64,000 nt of DNA from Croceicoccus sp. YJ47 (GCF_016745095.1 NZ_CP067087.1:2592501-2656500), one strand, 5' to 3'; shown: positions 50,716 to 61,059, numbered from the stretch's first letter. Numbers and translations: made by a program. The notes: generated by a model not told the origin, from the letters alone.

Positions 50716-50924
50716 GCGCGTAATGCCCCTTGTTCAATTGCGTAAAAGATTATGTCCGTTCGAAGACGGTTTCCAAACTCATGCGCCGCCAGACGGGGCG
50801 CGTTTGCGTCCTTCACGCTGGCGCGCCTAGCAATACGCTTCGCAAATGACAACCGCTTCGCGTCGCTTCGGCGCGGCGGGGGCTGCAAATCCGCGGCAAT
50901 GGGGCGTTTCGCCGCGCTTCCGTC

Positions 50925-52559
50925 TTAATCGGTCACGTCCTCGCCCTCGCCGAGAACGGCGTCCGCCGCCGGTTCGCAGATATAGGTCAGCCGTTCGTTG
51001 GGCATGTCCGGCAGCATCGCGCGAATCGCGTCCTGATTTTCGCCGAGTTCGCGGGCCGCATCCTCGCCGCCGCCGCATGCCGGCGTCTGATACTGTCCGC
51101 GTGCCTCGCGTGCCGCGTTCATCACGGACAGGTCGACGAGGAAACGATCGGTCGTGAAAATGCGCTTTTCCGGGTCGTAGCGATTGACCGACACGGTCTG
51201 CTCCGAATTGGGGACGAGCACGCGTGACCATTCCCCGTTCGACAGGCCGTATTGCGTCCGCCCGTTGACGCAGCCCTCCGCGTCCCAGCCGAGCGAAATA
51301 TCGCTGGCATCCGACACGGTCACGCGGCTGCGTTCGGGCACGAGCCGACAGGTAAAGCGGCCCTTCTGCATGTCGGGCGAGACGGGCGCGCGGTCCGCCG
51401 GCTGATCGAGCGCGGCCTCTTGCGCCGCTTCGCCGCGCCGTTCGATTTCGGCAATACCCGGCCGCGAAAACCACGCGACGAGCGCCCCCAAAAGCGCCAC
51501 ACCCGCGAACACGCCGCAGGCAAGCGCCGCCTCGCGCCGGTCGCGATCGTACAGGACGACGGTGCCGATCACGGCCAGCACCATCACGGCCAGCAATGCG
51601 CCCGCGAGTGCCATCATCGTCTCGCGCTGGTCCAGCGCCTCGAGCTCGGCGCGGCGGCCGGCACGTTCGGCCTCGTCGCGCAGGCGGGCGGCGGCGGCGG
51701 CTTGCCGGGCCTGCATCGCGCTGGCCTCGCGCATGGCACGGGCGTCCTGCTGCGCGTCATATTCGCCCATCGACCGGCAGGGTTGCGCGTTGAAGCGTGC
51801 ATTCACCCCGGCCTCGCGCAGGAAGGGGGCGATTTCGCGCATGGACACGGCAAAATAGAACTCGGAATCGCTGCCGTTGTCGCTGATCGTGCCGAAGCTG
51901 TTAACGCCGACGACGCGGCCACACGGGTCGAGCAGCGGCCCGCCCGAATTGCCGACACCGATCGGCGCTGTATGCAGGATCGTGTCGTACTGGCTCGCCG
52001 TGCGCCCGCCCGAAACCTGCCCGCGCGATTTGACCGGAGCCTGCGGCGAAGTCAGCGCACCGAGGCCCAGCCCGATCGCCTGGTCCACATTCGCCGGGTA
52101 GCCGACCGCGAACACGTCCGAACCATCGCCCACCGCCCCGGAATACAGCGTCGCCACGGGAAGCGTCGCATCCTCGGTCAATTCGATGAGCGCAAGGTCC
52201 ACATCGGACGCGACCCGCACGATCCGCGCGAAATAGCCGCTCTTCCCCTGCGCCGGCACCACGCCGAGCTGCAACCGTTCATCCTCCAGCAGCGGGGCCA
52301 GCACATGCGCATTGGTCACGATGAGCGTCGGCGTCACGGCAAAGCCGGTGCCGTGGCCGATCACGTCATAGCCGGCCGAATCGCGCTGCACGATGACGAC
52401 GCGGACCACGCTGCGCGCTGCTGCGTTGATGTCGGCGGTATCGGCGCGCGCGGTCGCGGGCACGCAGATCGCGATGCACGCCGCCAGAAGCGCAAGGAAC
52501 CCCACGATGGCGCGCCGCCCCGTCCGCACGAGAGGCGCCCCCATGGAAGGCATCGTCAT
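50925..52559 (-). CDS. Trypsin-like serine protease with membrane segments
   Basis: 544 residues. A signal peptide (ending TARADT) leads into a chymotrypsin/DegP-like protease domain with the triad His in VTNAHVLAP, Asp in DVDLALIEL and Ser in GVGNSGGPLL. A coiled-coil Ala/Arg/Glu-rich stretch (about 300-335) follows, then two membrane helices (AGALLAVMVLAVIGTVVLY and CGVFAGVALLGALVAWF) and a C-terminal domain with paired cysteines (FTCRL, EGCVNG, PACGGG, ICEP). No PDZ domain is evident. The layout suggests a periplasmic protease tethered to the membrane. The ATG at 52559 starts the signal peptide. It is divergent from ogt. Confidence 0.87.
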   Translation of the reverse strand: MTMPSMGAPLVRTGRRAIVGFLALLAACIAICVPATARADTADINAAARSVVRVVIVQRDSAGYDVIGHGTGFAVTPTLIVTNAHVLAPLLEDERLQLGVVPAQGKSGYFARIVRVASDVDLALIELTEDATLPVATLYSGAVGDGSDVFAVGYPANVDQAIGLGLGALTSPQAPVKSRGQVSGGRTASQYDTILHTAPIGVGNSGGPLLDPCGRVVGVNSFGTISDNGSDSEFYFAVSMREIAPFLREAGVNARFNAQPCRSMGEYDAQQDARAMREASAMQARQAAAAARLRDEAERAGRRAELEALDQRETMMALAGALLAVMVLAVIGTVVLYDRDRREAALACGVFAGVALLGALVAWFSRPGIAEIERRGEAAQEAALDQPADRAPVSPDMQKGRFTCRLVPERSRVTVSDASDISLGWDAEGCVNGRTQYGLSNGEWSRVLVPNSEQTVSVNRYDPEKRIFTTDRFLVDLSVMNAAREARGQYQTPACGGGEDAARELGENQDAIRAMLPDMPNERLTYICEPAADAVLGEGEDVTD

Positions 52560-52713
52560 GTCATGTCCTGTCGGCGCGGTGTGTCGCATGGGCAGCGCCT
52601 TTAACGCGGTTTCGCGGCCTTGGGCAGGGGGCAATCGCCCGCGCGGCGCTTTCGTCTTTTACCCACGCACCGGTTGCGGGTAGGATTGCCGTGATGGGGG
52701 AAGAGGCGAAACG

Positions 52714-53238
52714 ATGACTCAATCGGCATGGACGGATGGCGGCGCGGGCGTGACGATCCGCTGGGGCAGGGCGCCGACCGCGGTGGGCGACGTTCTGGTC
52801 GCGGCGAGCGAGGCGGGCGTGTGCCGTGTGGCGTTCGGCAAGGGACGCGACGATCTCGCAACGCTTTTTCCCCGGGCCGATCTCGTCGAAGGTGGAGAGG
52901 ATTTCGCCCCGCTCATGGCCCGCGTGGTGGCGGCGATCGAATCGCCCGGCGGTGCGGCGGATATTCCGCTCGATACCGGCGGGACGGTCTTTCAACAGCG
53001 CGTGTGGCAGGCGCTCCGCGATATTCCGGCGGGCGAGACGCGGTCCTATGGTGCGCTCGCCGCCTGTCTGGGGCAGGCGGGGGCATCGCGCGCGGTCGGG
53101 CGGGCCAATGGCGCCAACCGGGTGGCGGTGTTGATCCCGTGTCACCGGGTCGTGCGGGCGGACGGGGCGCTGGGCGGTTACGAGTATGGTCCGGCGATCA
53201 AGCGGGAACTGCTGCGCCGTGAGGGGCTGACCTTCTAA
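52714..53238 (+). CDS. ogt: Methylated-DNA-protein-cysteine methyltransferase
   Basis: A 174-residue DNA repair protein that transfers methyl groups from O6-methylguanine to its own cysteine. The active site is IPCHRVVRADGALGGY with Cys143; the helix-turn-helix FQQRVWQALRDIPAGETRSYG and the Asn hinge RANGANRV are standard. It is a stand-alone Ogt form with no Ada regulatory domain. It starts 27 bases after its ribosome-site region, and its stop overlaps the convergent photolyase stop. Confidence 0.94.
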   Translation: MTQSAWTDGGAGVTIRWGRAPTAVGDVLVAASEAGVCRVAFGKGRDDLATLFPRADLVEGGEDFAPLMARVVAAIESPGGAADIPLDTGGTVFQQRVWQALRDIPAGETRSYGALAACLGQAGASRAVGRANGANRVAVLIPCHRVVRADGALGGYEYGPAIKRELLRREGLTF

Positions 53239-54803
53239 TCCCGCGCCCATCCCGCGCGCGCGGGTGCGAGCGTTTCGAGAAACGCGTCGGCGCTCGCCAT
53301 GTATTCGTCCCGCCGTTCCTCCTTCATCCGGTCCCATGTCGAATAGACGCGGGCCACCCGGTTGTTGCGCTCCAGCAATCGCCGGTTGCGCACCATGAAA
53401 TGCCAGTACAGCGCGTTGAACGGGCAGGCGCCTTCACCCGTTTTCTTCGACACCGAATAATGGCAATCGGGGCAATAATCCGACATCTTGTTGATGTAAT
53501 TGCCCCCCGCGGCATAGGGTTTCGACGCGAGCCGCCCCTTGTCCGCCCAAAGCGCCATCGCCGCCACGTTCGGCAATTCCACCCATTCATACGCATCGGC
53601 ATAGACGACGAGGAACCAGTCCTCCACATCCTGCGGCACGATCCCGGCGATGAGTGCGAAATTGCCGAGGATCATCAGCCGCTGAATATGGTGGGCATGG
53701 GCATTGTCCCGGGTCGAGCGCACGCAATCGGCGATGCATCGCATGTCGGTCTCGCCAGTCCAGTAGAATTCGGGCAGCGGCCGGTCCGCGTCCAATGCGT
53801 TCGCCTCGGCCAGCTCCGGCATTTCGAGCCAGTACATGCCCCGGATATATTCGCGCCAGCCGATGATCTGCCGGACGAACCCCTCCACCGCGTTCAGGGG
53901 CGCATCGCCCGCGTCATACGCCGCCTCCGCCCGGCGGCACACCGCGACGGGGTCGAGCAGGCCGAGATTGATCGAGGTCGAGAGCAGCGAGTGGAACAGA
54001 TCGTCCTCGCCATGCACCATCGCGTCCTGATACTTCCCGAACAGGGGCAGGCGGTCGGCGATGAAGGCATCCACGGCCTTCTCCGCCTCATCCGCCGTGA
54101 CGGGCCAGGCGAAGCCGCCGGTGGTGCCGAAATGGTCGGGAAATTCCTGCTCCACCATGGCGATCACGGCGCACGTGGTTGCGTCGGGCGCGAATTTCGG
54201 GGCGGGCGGCGGCTCCATCGCATCGTCGGGGCCGGCGCGGTTTTCGCGGTCGTAATTCCATTGCCCTCCCGCCGGTTCGGGCGCGGCATCGCCGTCCGCT
54301 TCTTCCATGAGCAGGCCGGTGTTGCGCCGCATTTCGCGATAGAAATATTCCATGCGCAATTCGCCGCGCCCCTGCGTCCAGCCGATGAATTCGGGGATGG
54401 AACACAGATAGCGGTCGTCGGGCACGATCTCCATCTCGCAGGGGAGCGGGCCCATCAATCCCTTGAACGCCTTGTCGAGCCGCCATTCCCCCGGCTCCAC
54501 CACCCGCACCAGATGGGCATCGTGCCTCTCTGCCGCACGCATGATCTCGCCGGTCAGGCTTCCCGTATTGTCGGGGTCGCACAGTTCGATGTAATCGACG
54601 GTCCAGCCATCGCTGCGCAAGCTTTCCGCAAAATGGCGCATGGCGGACAGGATCAGCGCGATCTTCTGCTTGTGATGCTTCACATAGGTGCATTCCTCGC
54701 GCACCTCCATCAACAGGACGACGGTGTCGCCCTTGTCGCAATCGCGCAGAGAGGCGAGGCCGGGCGAAAGCTGATCGCCCAGTACGGGGACGAGAACGGG
54801 CAC
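53235..54803 (-). CDS. Cryptochrome/photolyase family protein, FeS-type (6-4 photolyase-like)
   Basis: 522 residues of the prokaryotic FeS-BCP group, of which Agrobacterium PhrB is a (6-4) photolyase. The N-terminus VPVLGDQLSPGLASL begins the antenna domain. The C-terminal FAD/DNA domain contains IIGWREYIRGMYW, HHIQRLMILGNFALIAG, and NKMSDYCPDCHYSVSKKTG with GACPF, which together with an upstream cysteine supply the four Fe-S cluster ligands. The GTG at 54803 is chosen because it begins the family N-terminus. It follows the GST gene by seven bases. Confidence 0.92.
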   Translation of the reverse strand: MPVLVPVLGDQLSPGLASLRDCDKGDTVVLLMEVREECTYVKHHKQKIALILSAMRHFAESLRSDGWTVDYIELCDPDNTGSLTGEIMRAAERHDAHLVRVVEPGEWRLDKAFKGLMGPLPCEMEIVPDDRYLCSIPEFIGWTQGRGELRMEYFYREMRRNTGLLMEEADGDAAPEPAGGQWNYDRENRAGPDDAMEPPPAPKFAPDATTCAVIAMVEQEFPDHFGTTGGFAWPVTADEAEKAVDAFIADRLPLFGKYQDAMVHGEDDLFHSLLSTSINLGLLDPVAVCRRAEAAYDAGDAPLNAVEGFVRQIIGWREYIRGMYWLEMPELAEANALDADRPLPEFYWTGETDMRCIADCVRSTRDNAHAHHIQRLMILGNFALIAGIVPQDVEDWFLVVYADAYEWVELPNVAAMALWADKGRLASKPYAAGGNYINKMSDYCPDCHYSVSKKTGEGACPFNALYWHFMVRNRRLLERNNRVARVYSTWDRMKEERRDEYMASADAFLETLAPARAGWARD

Positions 54804-54810
54804 CCGCGGT

Positions 54811-55443
54811 TCAGTCCAGCATGGGACGAAAACCCGGCTCCGCCTTCGCCATGGCCGCGCGATAGGCGGGGCGTTCCCCGATCCGGCGCAGATAGGCGCG
54901 GGCATTGGGGCACGCGTCGAGGTCGAAATTGATGAACATGCGCCCCGTGGTCATGACGAAAACGATCATGATGTCGGCCAGCGTCAGCCGCTCGCCTGCA
55001 AAAAACGGCGCCTCGCCCAGCCGCTTTTCCAGCATGGACCAGGACCGGCGTTTCCGGTCGACGAAGAAGAAGGGTGGCTCTTCCAGATCGGCCAGCACGA
55101 CCACCGTTTCCATGTACATGTTCGGCATCAGCGTGCCATTGGCGAAGTGAAACCAGTAAAGGAAATCGGCGTAATCGGGATCGTCCGGCTGCGGCGTCAG
55201 CGCGCCATCGTTGTACCGCGCGTCGATATACTGGCAGATGGCCGCGCTTTCGCCGAGGATCCGGCCGTCATCCTCGATCACGGGGGCGAGGCCCATGGGA
55301 TGGATGGTCTTGAGCGCTTCGGGGGCGAGCTTGTTATCCTCCCGCCGTTCGTGTCGCACCATCCGGTACGGAAGCCCGATTTCCTCGCATAGCCAGATGA
55401 CACGCTCGGACTGGGACACGCCGAGATGATGGACAGTGAGCAA
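54811..55443 (-). CDS. Glutathione S-transferase family protein
   Basis: A 210-residue GST with an N-terminal thioredoxin fold (LTVHHLGVSQSERVIWLCEEIGLPY, MGLAPVIEDDGRILGESAAICQYI, with the ESxA glutathione contact) and a C-terminal helical domain (FFAGERLTLADIMIVF, the usual N-capping box). The substrate is unknown. It is in an operon-like run priA-GST-photolyase, 17 bases after priA. Confidence 0.92.
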   Translation of the reverse strand: MLTVHHLGVSQSERVIWLCEEIGLPYRMVRHERREDNKLAPEALKTIHPMGLAPVIEDDGRILGESAAICQYIDARYNDGALTPQPDDPDYADFLYWFHFANGTLMPNMYMETVVVLADLEEPPFFFVDRKRRSWSMLEKRLGEAPFFAGERLTLADIMIVFVMTTGRMFINFDLDACPNARAYLRRIGERPAYRAAMAKAEPGFRPMLD

Positions 55444-55460
55444 TGTACGCCTTTCGCAGT

Positions 55461-57671
55461 TCAGACAAAACTATACGGGTCGATGTCGATGCCGACCCGA
55501 ACGCCCGATGGAAATGCAAGCGAGCCGAGCCAGTTCCGGAGCGTATCCTGCAATGCCGCGCTCCGCCTCGCGTTGATCAATAGGCGATAACGGTAACGAT
55601 TGCGTAAAAGCGACAGCGGCGCGGGCGCGGGGCCATACACGGCAAGATCGTCCATGCGCGGCGCGGCGCCGCCGATGGCGCGGGCCGCATCGCGGGCTTC
55701 CGCCTCGTCCTCGCTCGACACGATGATCGCGGCCCACCGGCCAAAGGGCGGGGCGCCCGCATGGCGGCGTGCCTCCGTCTCCGCGGCGTAGAACGCATCG
55801 CGGTCTCCGGCTGCCAGCGCGGCGATGACGGGCGCTTCGGGGTGGCGGGTCTGGATCATCACCTCGCCTGCTTTTTTCGCGCGCCCGGCCCGGCCCGCGA
55901 CCTGCGCGATCTGCTGATACGAGCGTTCGGCGGCGCGCAGGTCGCCCCCTTCGAGGCCGAGATCCGCATCGATCACCCCGACGAGCGTGAGTTCGGGAAA
56001 ATGATAGCCCTTGGTGACGAGCTGCGTGCCGACGATCACGTCGATCGCCCCGGCATGCGCGGCATCGACGAAGGCGCCGATCTTTTCCGGATTCGACAGC
56101 GTATCGGACGTGATGACGGCGGTGCGCGCGTCAGGGAAAATCTGCGAGACCTCGTCGGCGATGCGCTCCACGCCGGGGCCGCACGCGGTGAGGCAATCGC
56201 GCTCCCCGCATTCGGGGCACGCTTCGGGGCTGGGCACTTCGTGGCCGCAATGATGACAGGCGAGCCGCGCCGACAGCCGGTGTTCGACCAGCCACGCCGA
56301 ACAGTTCGGACATTGAAAGCGATACCCGCAATTGCGGCACAGCGTCAGCGGCGCATAACCCCGCCGGTTGAGGAAGAGCAGCGCCTGCTCCCCCCGGTCC
56401 AGCCGTTCGCGCATCGCCTCCACCAGCGGCGGCGCGATCCAGCGGCCGCGCGGCGGCACCTGTTCGCGCAGGTCGACGATGGCGATGTCGGGCAGGTTCG
56501 CGCCGCCGAACCGTGCCGGCAGGTCGAGCTTTTCATAAACGCCCGCCTCCGCCATCTGCAGGCTTTCGAGCGCGGGCGTCGCGCTGGCGAGGATGACGGG
56601 CGCGCCTTCGAACCGGGCGCGCATGACGGCGACGTCGCGCGCATTGTAACGCACGCCGTCGTCCTGTTTAAAACTGATCTCGTGCGCTTCGTCGACGACG
56701 AGGAGGCCAAGCCGCGCAAACGGCAGGAACAGCGCCGAACGCGCGCCCACCACCACCTGCGCGCCGCCGCTCGCCACCTGTCGCCAGGCGCGGCGCCGCT
56801 CGGACGACTTCTGGTTCGAGTGCCACACCACCGGGGCGGTGCCAAAGCGCGCCTCGAACCGTTTGAGGAAATTTTCGGTCAGCGCGATTTCGGGGAGCAG
56901 CACCAGCACTTGCCGATCGCTGCGGATCGCCTCGGCCACCGCTTCGAAATAGACCTCGGTCTTGCCCGAACCCGTTACCCCGTCGAGGAGGAAGGGCGCG
57001 AACCGGCGCTCCGCCACCGCGGCGACAAATCGGTCGGCGACCGCCTGCTGCCCATCGTTGAGCGCAGGCGGCGCATGGGCCGGCTCGGCGGCGGGGTAGG
57101 GGCGGTCGATGTCCACCTGTACAGGCTCCAGCGCGCCTGCATTCACCAGCCCGCGCAGGACGGCCTCCGACACCTCCGACAGGGCGGACAGTTCGCGGAT
57201 GGTGCCCTGTTCGCCCTGCAACGCGTCCAGCGCACGTTCGCGCTGCGGCGTCATGCGGCCGGGATCCTCGCCCGTGAGCCGGTATTCGGTGATGCTGCCG
57301 CCCCCGCGCAGCGCCGCGCCGGACGACAGCGCCATGCGCGCGACGCTGCTCATCGAGGCGCAGTAATAATCGGCGGTCCATTCGATCAACCGTCGCAGCG
57401 GCGCCGACAGCGGCGGCACCGGCATCACGTCGAGGATCGGACGCAGCTTCGCAAACGGAACCGGCGCGCCGGGAAGGCGTTCCGTCTCCCACACGATCCC
57501 CGTGACCTGCCGGGGGCCGAGCGGTGCGATGACAACGCTCCCCGGCTCCACGTCAAGCGATGGGGGCACGGTATAGTCGAGCGGTCCCAGCGCCGCGTTC
57601 ATGACGAGCAGGCGGACACGCGCGCGCCCCGCGGGCGGCGTTTCGGAGGGGGAGGTTTCGGTCTGGTTCAT
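55461..57671 (-). CDS. priA: Primosomal protein N' (replication restart helicase)
   Basis: A 736-residue PriA. The N-terminal DNA-binding domain (VRLLVMNAALGPLDYTVP) precedes the helicase core: Walker A DGVTGSGKTEVYFEA, DEAH LLVVDEAHEISFKQDDG, SATPALES. A zinc-binding insert with eight cysteines follows (CRNCGYRFQCPNC ... CHHCG ... CPECGERDC), then GTQLVTKGYHFPELTLVG and QVAGRAGRA. It restarts stalled forks. The ATG at 57671 begins MNQTETSPSE. Confidence 0.96.
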   Translation of the reverse strand: MNQTETSPSETPPAGRARVRLLVMNAALGPLDYTVPPSLDVEPGSVVIAPLGPRQVTGIVWETERLPGAPVPFAKLRPILDVMPVPPLSAPLRRLIEWTADYYCASMSSVARMALSSGAALRGGGSITEYRLTGEDPGRMTPQRERALDALQGEQGTIRELSALSEVSEAVLRGLVNAGALEPVQVDIDRPYPAAEPAHAPPALNDGQQAVADRFVAAVAERRFAPFLLDGVTGSGKTEVYFEAVAEAIRSDRQVLVLLPEIALTENFLKRFEARFGTAPVVWHSNQKSSERRRAWRQVASGGAQVVVGARSALFLPFARLGLLVVDEAHEISFKQDDGVRYNARDVAVMRARFEGAPVILASATPALESLQMAEAGVYEKLDLPARFGGANLPDIAIVDLREQVPPRGRWIAPPLVEAMRERLDRGEQALLFLNRRGYAPLTLCRNCGYRFQCPNCSAWLVEHRLSARLACHHCGHEVPSPEACPECGERDCLTACGPGVERIADEVSQIFPDARTAVITSDTLSNPEKIGAFVDAAHAGAIDVIVGTQLVTKGYHFPELTLVGVIDADLGLEGGDLRAAERSYQQIAQVAGRAGRAKKAGEVMIQTRHPEAPVIAALAAGDRDAFYAAETEARRHAGAPPFGRWAAIIVSSEDEAEARDAARAIGGAAPRMDDLAVYGPAPAPLSLLRNRYRYRLLINARRSAALQDTLRNWLGSLAFPSGVRVGIDIDPYSFV

Positions 57672-57774
57672 GGGCCGCGCCCCATATGGGACGCCGAAAC
57701 GCACAACACAACGCGGCAGCGTCGCCGCATGCGCCCGCGAGCGAGCGGGCCGACTGGTGAAGGAAAGACCGACG

Positions 57775-58482
57775 ATGGAAATGACGACCACCCCTGCGAG
57801 CCGCCGCCGTTTCATCGGCCTTTCCATGATGGGCGCCGCGGCGATGAGCCTGCCGGGCTGCGCCAGCTATGGCGGGTTCAGCCTCGACGAGGCGATCCGC
57901 CGGCTTCTCACCATATCGAGCGTGAATGCGTTCGACCGGATGCTCGCACCCGGCGGATTCTACGATACGCAGATCGCCTCGCTCGACCTCGGCACGATGC
58001 TGGGCGGGGTTCGCGGTGGGGCGGTGGAACGCATTCTCGGTTCCTCGCTGGTGCGCGACCGGATGGCCCGCGCGCTCTATGACGTGGCGGCCGACGGGGC
58101 CGCGGCCGCCGCGCCCGCCGTCGCCGATGCGATCCGCGTCGTGGGGATCCGCAATGCCATCGACCTTATCCGCGGCGGCGATACCGCGGCGACCGGCTTT
58201 CTGCGCGCGAGCATGGGACGCCGCCTGATCGACGTGATGTTGCCGGAGGTGCGCGATGCGATGCGGATCATCGACGACCCGCTGCTCGGTCCGGCGCTGT
58301 CCGACCTTGCCGGTGTGGATATTCAACGGGTTACGGGACGTTTTACAGATGAGGTCGAAAATACGATCTGGACCCAGATCGGCCGGTAAGAAGCGTATAT
58401 CCGCGAAAACCCGGACAGCACGAACGATCCGCTCATCCGCCGGGTCTTCGGGCTGAACGATCTTGGCGATGCGGTGCTGTGA
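57775..58482 (+). pseudogene. DUF4197 family protein, in-frame TAA
   Basis: A Tat/lipoprotein-like N-terminus (SRRRFIGLSMMGAAAMSLPGCAS) and a DUF4197 domain (SLDEAIRRLLTISSVNAFDRML, GGFYDTQIASLDL). Codon 205 is TAA (58387-58389). The same frame continues with EAYIRENPDSTNDPLIRRVFG to a stop at 58480-58482, the normal C-terminal ending of this family (an IxxxEAxIRxxP ... RRVFG pattern). GAA instead of TAA would give one 235-residue protein. As written, 204 residues are made, losing only the C-terminal tail, so partial function is possible. The family function is unknown. Confidence 0.8.
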
Positions 58483-58577
58483 TCATGGCGGGGTGGCGTC
58501 GGCGGCGGGGGATGCATATAGGCATGGTCAGATCTGTATTTGACGCATGACCGCATTTTTCGCGAAGGGCACTACCC

Positions 58578-59231
58578 ATGAAATTCTTTGCCGACACCGC
58601 CGACACCGCCGAAATCCGCGAGCTGGCCGAAACCGGACTGCTCGACGGGGTAACGACCAACCCGTCGCTGATCGCGAAATCGGGCCGTGATTTCAAGGAA
58701 GTGACGAAGGAAATCTGCGGCCTGACCGACGGTCCGGTGTCGGCCGAGGTCGTCGCACTCGACCATGAAACCATGATGCGCGAGGCCGAGGTGCTGCGCA
58801 AGATCGCGGATAATGTGTGCATCAAGGTGCCGCTGACCATCGACGGGCTGAAGACCTGCCGCAAGCTCACCGACGATGGCACGATGGTCAACGTCACCCT
58901 GTGCTTTTCCGCCAATCAGGCGCTGCTGGCCGCGAAGGCGGGTGCGACTTTCGTGTCTCCCTTCATCGGGCGGCACGACGACAACGGCATCGACGGCATG
59001 CATCTGATCGAGGACATGCGCCTCATCTACGACAATTACGGGTTCGAGACGCAGATCCTCGCCGCGTCGATCCGCCATGCGACCCATGTGCTGCAGGCGG
59101 CGAAGATCGGCGCCGATGTCGCGACCATGCCGCCCAAGGTGATCAAGGCGCTGGCCGATCACGTGCTGACGCAAAAAGGGCTCGAGGGGTTCACCGCCGA
59201 CTGGGCGAAGACCGGCCAGAGCATTCTTTAA
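58578..59231 (+). CDS. fsa: Fructose-6-phosphate aldolase / small transaldolase
   Basis: A 217-residue MipB/TalC-type class I aldolase. [36 protein letters not shown] and the Schiff-base lysine Lys83 in VCIKVPLT are diagnostic; [28 protein letters not shown] and [22 protein letters not shown] follow. It acts in the pentose phosphate pathway as a transaldolase or as an F6P aldolase; sequence alone does not separate the two. The next gene, cobT, begins 12 bases later. Confidence 0.93.
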   Translation: MKFFADTADTAEIRELAETGLLDGVTTNPSLIAKSGRDFKEVTKEICGLTDGPVSAEVVALDHETMMREAEVLRKIADNVCIKVPLTIDGLKTCRKLTDDGTMVNVTLCFSANQALLAAKAGATFVSPFIGRHDDNGIDGMHLIEDMRLIYDNYGFETQILAASIRHATHVLQAAKIGADVATMPPKVIKALADHVLTQKGLEGFTADWAKTGQSIL

Positions 59232-59243
59232 GAGAACCTCGGC

Positions 59244-61058
59244 TTGGCAGACGAATCCCCTCTCGACCGGTTCCGCGCCGCGCTGACCGCCACGACCCGT
59301 GCCGTCGCGCGCGAGCCCGAACTCGACGTCAGCTGGACCAGCGACGCGCCTGCGCAGGTCGGCAACACCGTGCGCGTGCCGATGCCGGGCCGCAAGCTGG
59401 AGGCGGGGCCGGTCGCCAGCGCGCGGGGCGTCGCCGACAGCTACGCTCTCAAACGTCGTTACCACGATGCGCAGCGGCATTTGCGCGCGCGTCCCGCGGA
59501 ACCGATGGCCCGCGCCGCCTTCGACGCGATCGAGCAGGTGCGGTGGGAGGCGTTGGGCGCCAATGCCATGGGCGGGATGCGCGACAATCTCGCCGCCGCG
59601 CTGGACAAGCGGATCGCCACCGACCCGATCAGCCGCGCCGACCGGGTCGAGGATGCGCCGATTTCCACTGCGCTCGCACTGATGCTGCGTGAACATCTGA
59701 CGGGCGAGGCTGTGCCGCCGGCGGCGCGCGCCGGCGTCGACCTGCGCCGCGAACAGATCGAGAGCGCGATCGGCGGCGATTTCGACGATCTGCTCGCCGC
59801 GATCGCCGACCAGTCCGAGTTTCAGAAGAAGGCGATCGGCCTGCTCGAACATCTCGAACTGATCGCGACCGAGCCCGACCCCGAAGAAGCGGGCGAGGAA
59901 GGCGACGAGCCGGAGGGCGAGGAAACGCAGGACGAAGAGGACGACCTGTCCGATTCGAGCCAGGAGGACATGCGCGTCGATCAACAGCCCGGCGACGCCG
60001 ATCCGGACGCCGAAGGCGACGGCGAGGAGGAGGGCGAGGCCGAGAGCGAGGGCGAGCCCGATCCCGCCGACGGTGCCGAGGACGGCATGATGCCGGTGCG
60101 CCCCAACCGGCCATGGACCGAGCTTCCCGACGATTTCGATTACAAGGCATTCTCCAACGATTTCGACGAGATCGTCGCCGCACATGACCTGTGTGATGAA
60201 GAGGAGCTGGCCCGGCTGCGCACCTATCTCGACGCGCAGCTCAAGGGCTTGCAGGGAATCGTGACCCGGCTTGCCAACCGGTTGCAACGCCGTTTGATGG
60301 CGCAGCAGAACCGGAGCTGGGACTTCGACCAGGAGGAAGGCCTGCTCGACGCCGCGCGGCTGGCGCGGGTGGTGACGATGCCGGGGCAGGCCTTGTCCTA
60401 CAAGGTGGAGCGCGATCAGGAGTTCAAGGACACGGTCGTCACGCTGCTGATCGACAATTCCGGCTCGATGCGGGGGCGCCCGATTTCGATCGCGGCGATC
60501 AGTGCCGACGTGCTTGCCCGCACGCTGGAACGTTGCGGGGTCAAGACGGAGATCCTCGGCTTTACCACCCGCGCGTGGAAGGGCGGGCAGGCACGCGAAC
60601 AATGGCTGGCCAAGGGGAAGCCGGAAAATCCCGGACGTCTCAACGATTTGCGGCACATTGTTTACAAGCAGGCTGATGAACCCTGGCGCCGGGCGCGGCG
60701 CAATCTCGGCCTGATGATGCGCGAGGGATTGCTGAAGGAAAACATCGATGGGGAGGCGTTGCTGTGGGCGCATTCCCGCCTGCTCGCCCGCCCCGAAGAC
60801 CGCCGCATCATGATGGTCATTTCCGACGGCGCGCCGGTCGACGATTCCACGCTGAGCGTGAACAGCGCCGGCTATCTCGAAATGCACCTGCGCAAGGTGA
60901 TCGAGTGGATCGAGAAGAAATCGCCGGTGCAACTCGTCGCGATCGGGATCGGGCACGACGTGACGCGATATTATCGCCGCGCCGTCACGATCATGGATGC
61001 AGAGCAACTGGGCGGTACGATGATCGAACAGCTGGCCGGATTGTTCGAGGAAGACTGA
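59244..61058 (+). CDS. cobT: Cobaltochelatase subunit CobT (VWA protein)
   Basis: 604 residues. An N-terminal helical part is followed by a very acidic linker (about 205-280, runs of Glu/Asp/Gly) and a C-terminal VWA domain with the MIDAS motif [12 protein letters not shown], a T in the middle region and [14 protein letters not shown]. CobT pairs with the AAA+ CobS and CobN to insert cobalt in aerobic cobalamin synthesis. CobS is not in the window. Translation starts at a TTG 12 bases after fsa. Confidence 0.92.
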   Translation: MADESPLDRFRAALTATTRAVAREPELDVSWTSDAPAQVGNTVRVPMPGRKLEAGPVASARGVADSYALKRRYHDAQRHLRARPAEPMARAAFDAIEQVRWEALGANAMGGMRDNLAAALDKRIATDPISRADRVEDAPISTALALMLREHLTGEAVPPAARAGVDLRREQIESAIGGDFDDLLAAIADQSEFQKKAIGLLEHLELIATEPDPEEAGEEGDEPEGEETQDEEDDLSDSSQEDMRVDQQPGDADPDAEGDGEEEGEAESEGEPDPADGAEDGMMPVRPNRPWTELPDDFDYKAFSNDFDEIVAAHDLCDEEELARLRTYLDAQLKGLQGIVTRLANRLQRRLMAQQNRSWDFDQEEGLLDAARLARVVTMPGQALSYKVERDQEFKDTVVTLLIDNSGSMRGRPISIAAISADVLARTLERCGVKTEILGFTTRAWKGGQAREQWLAKGKPENPGRLNDLRHIVYKQADEPWRRARRNLGLMMREGLLKENIDGEALLWAHSRLLARPEDRRIMMVISDGAPVDDSTLSVNSAGYLEMHLRKVIEWIEKKSPVQLVAIGIGHDVTRYYRRAVTIMDAEQLGGTMIEQLAGLFEED

Positions 61059-61059
61059 C

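Noticed and set aside
55761-58082. Long plus-strand open frame opposite priA
   Set aside because: PriA motifs on the minus strand are complete; the opposite frame is a His/Arg-rich shadow.
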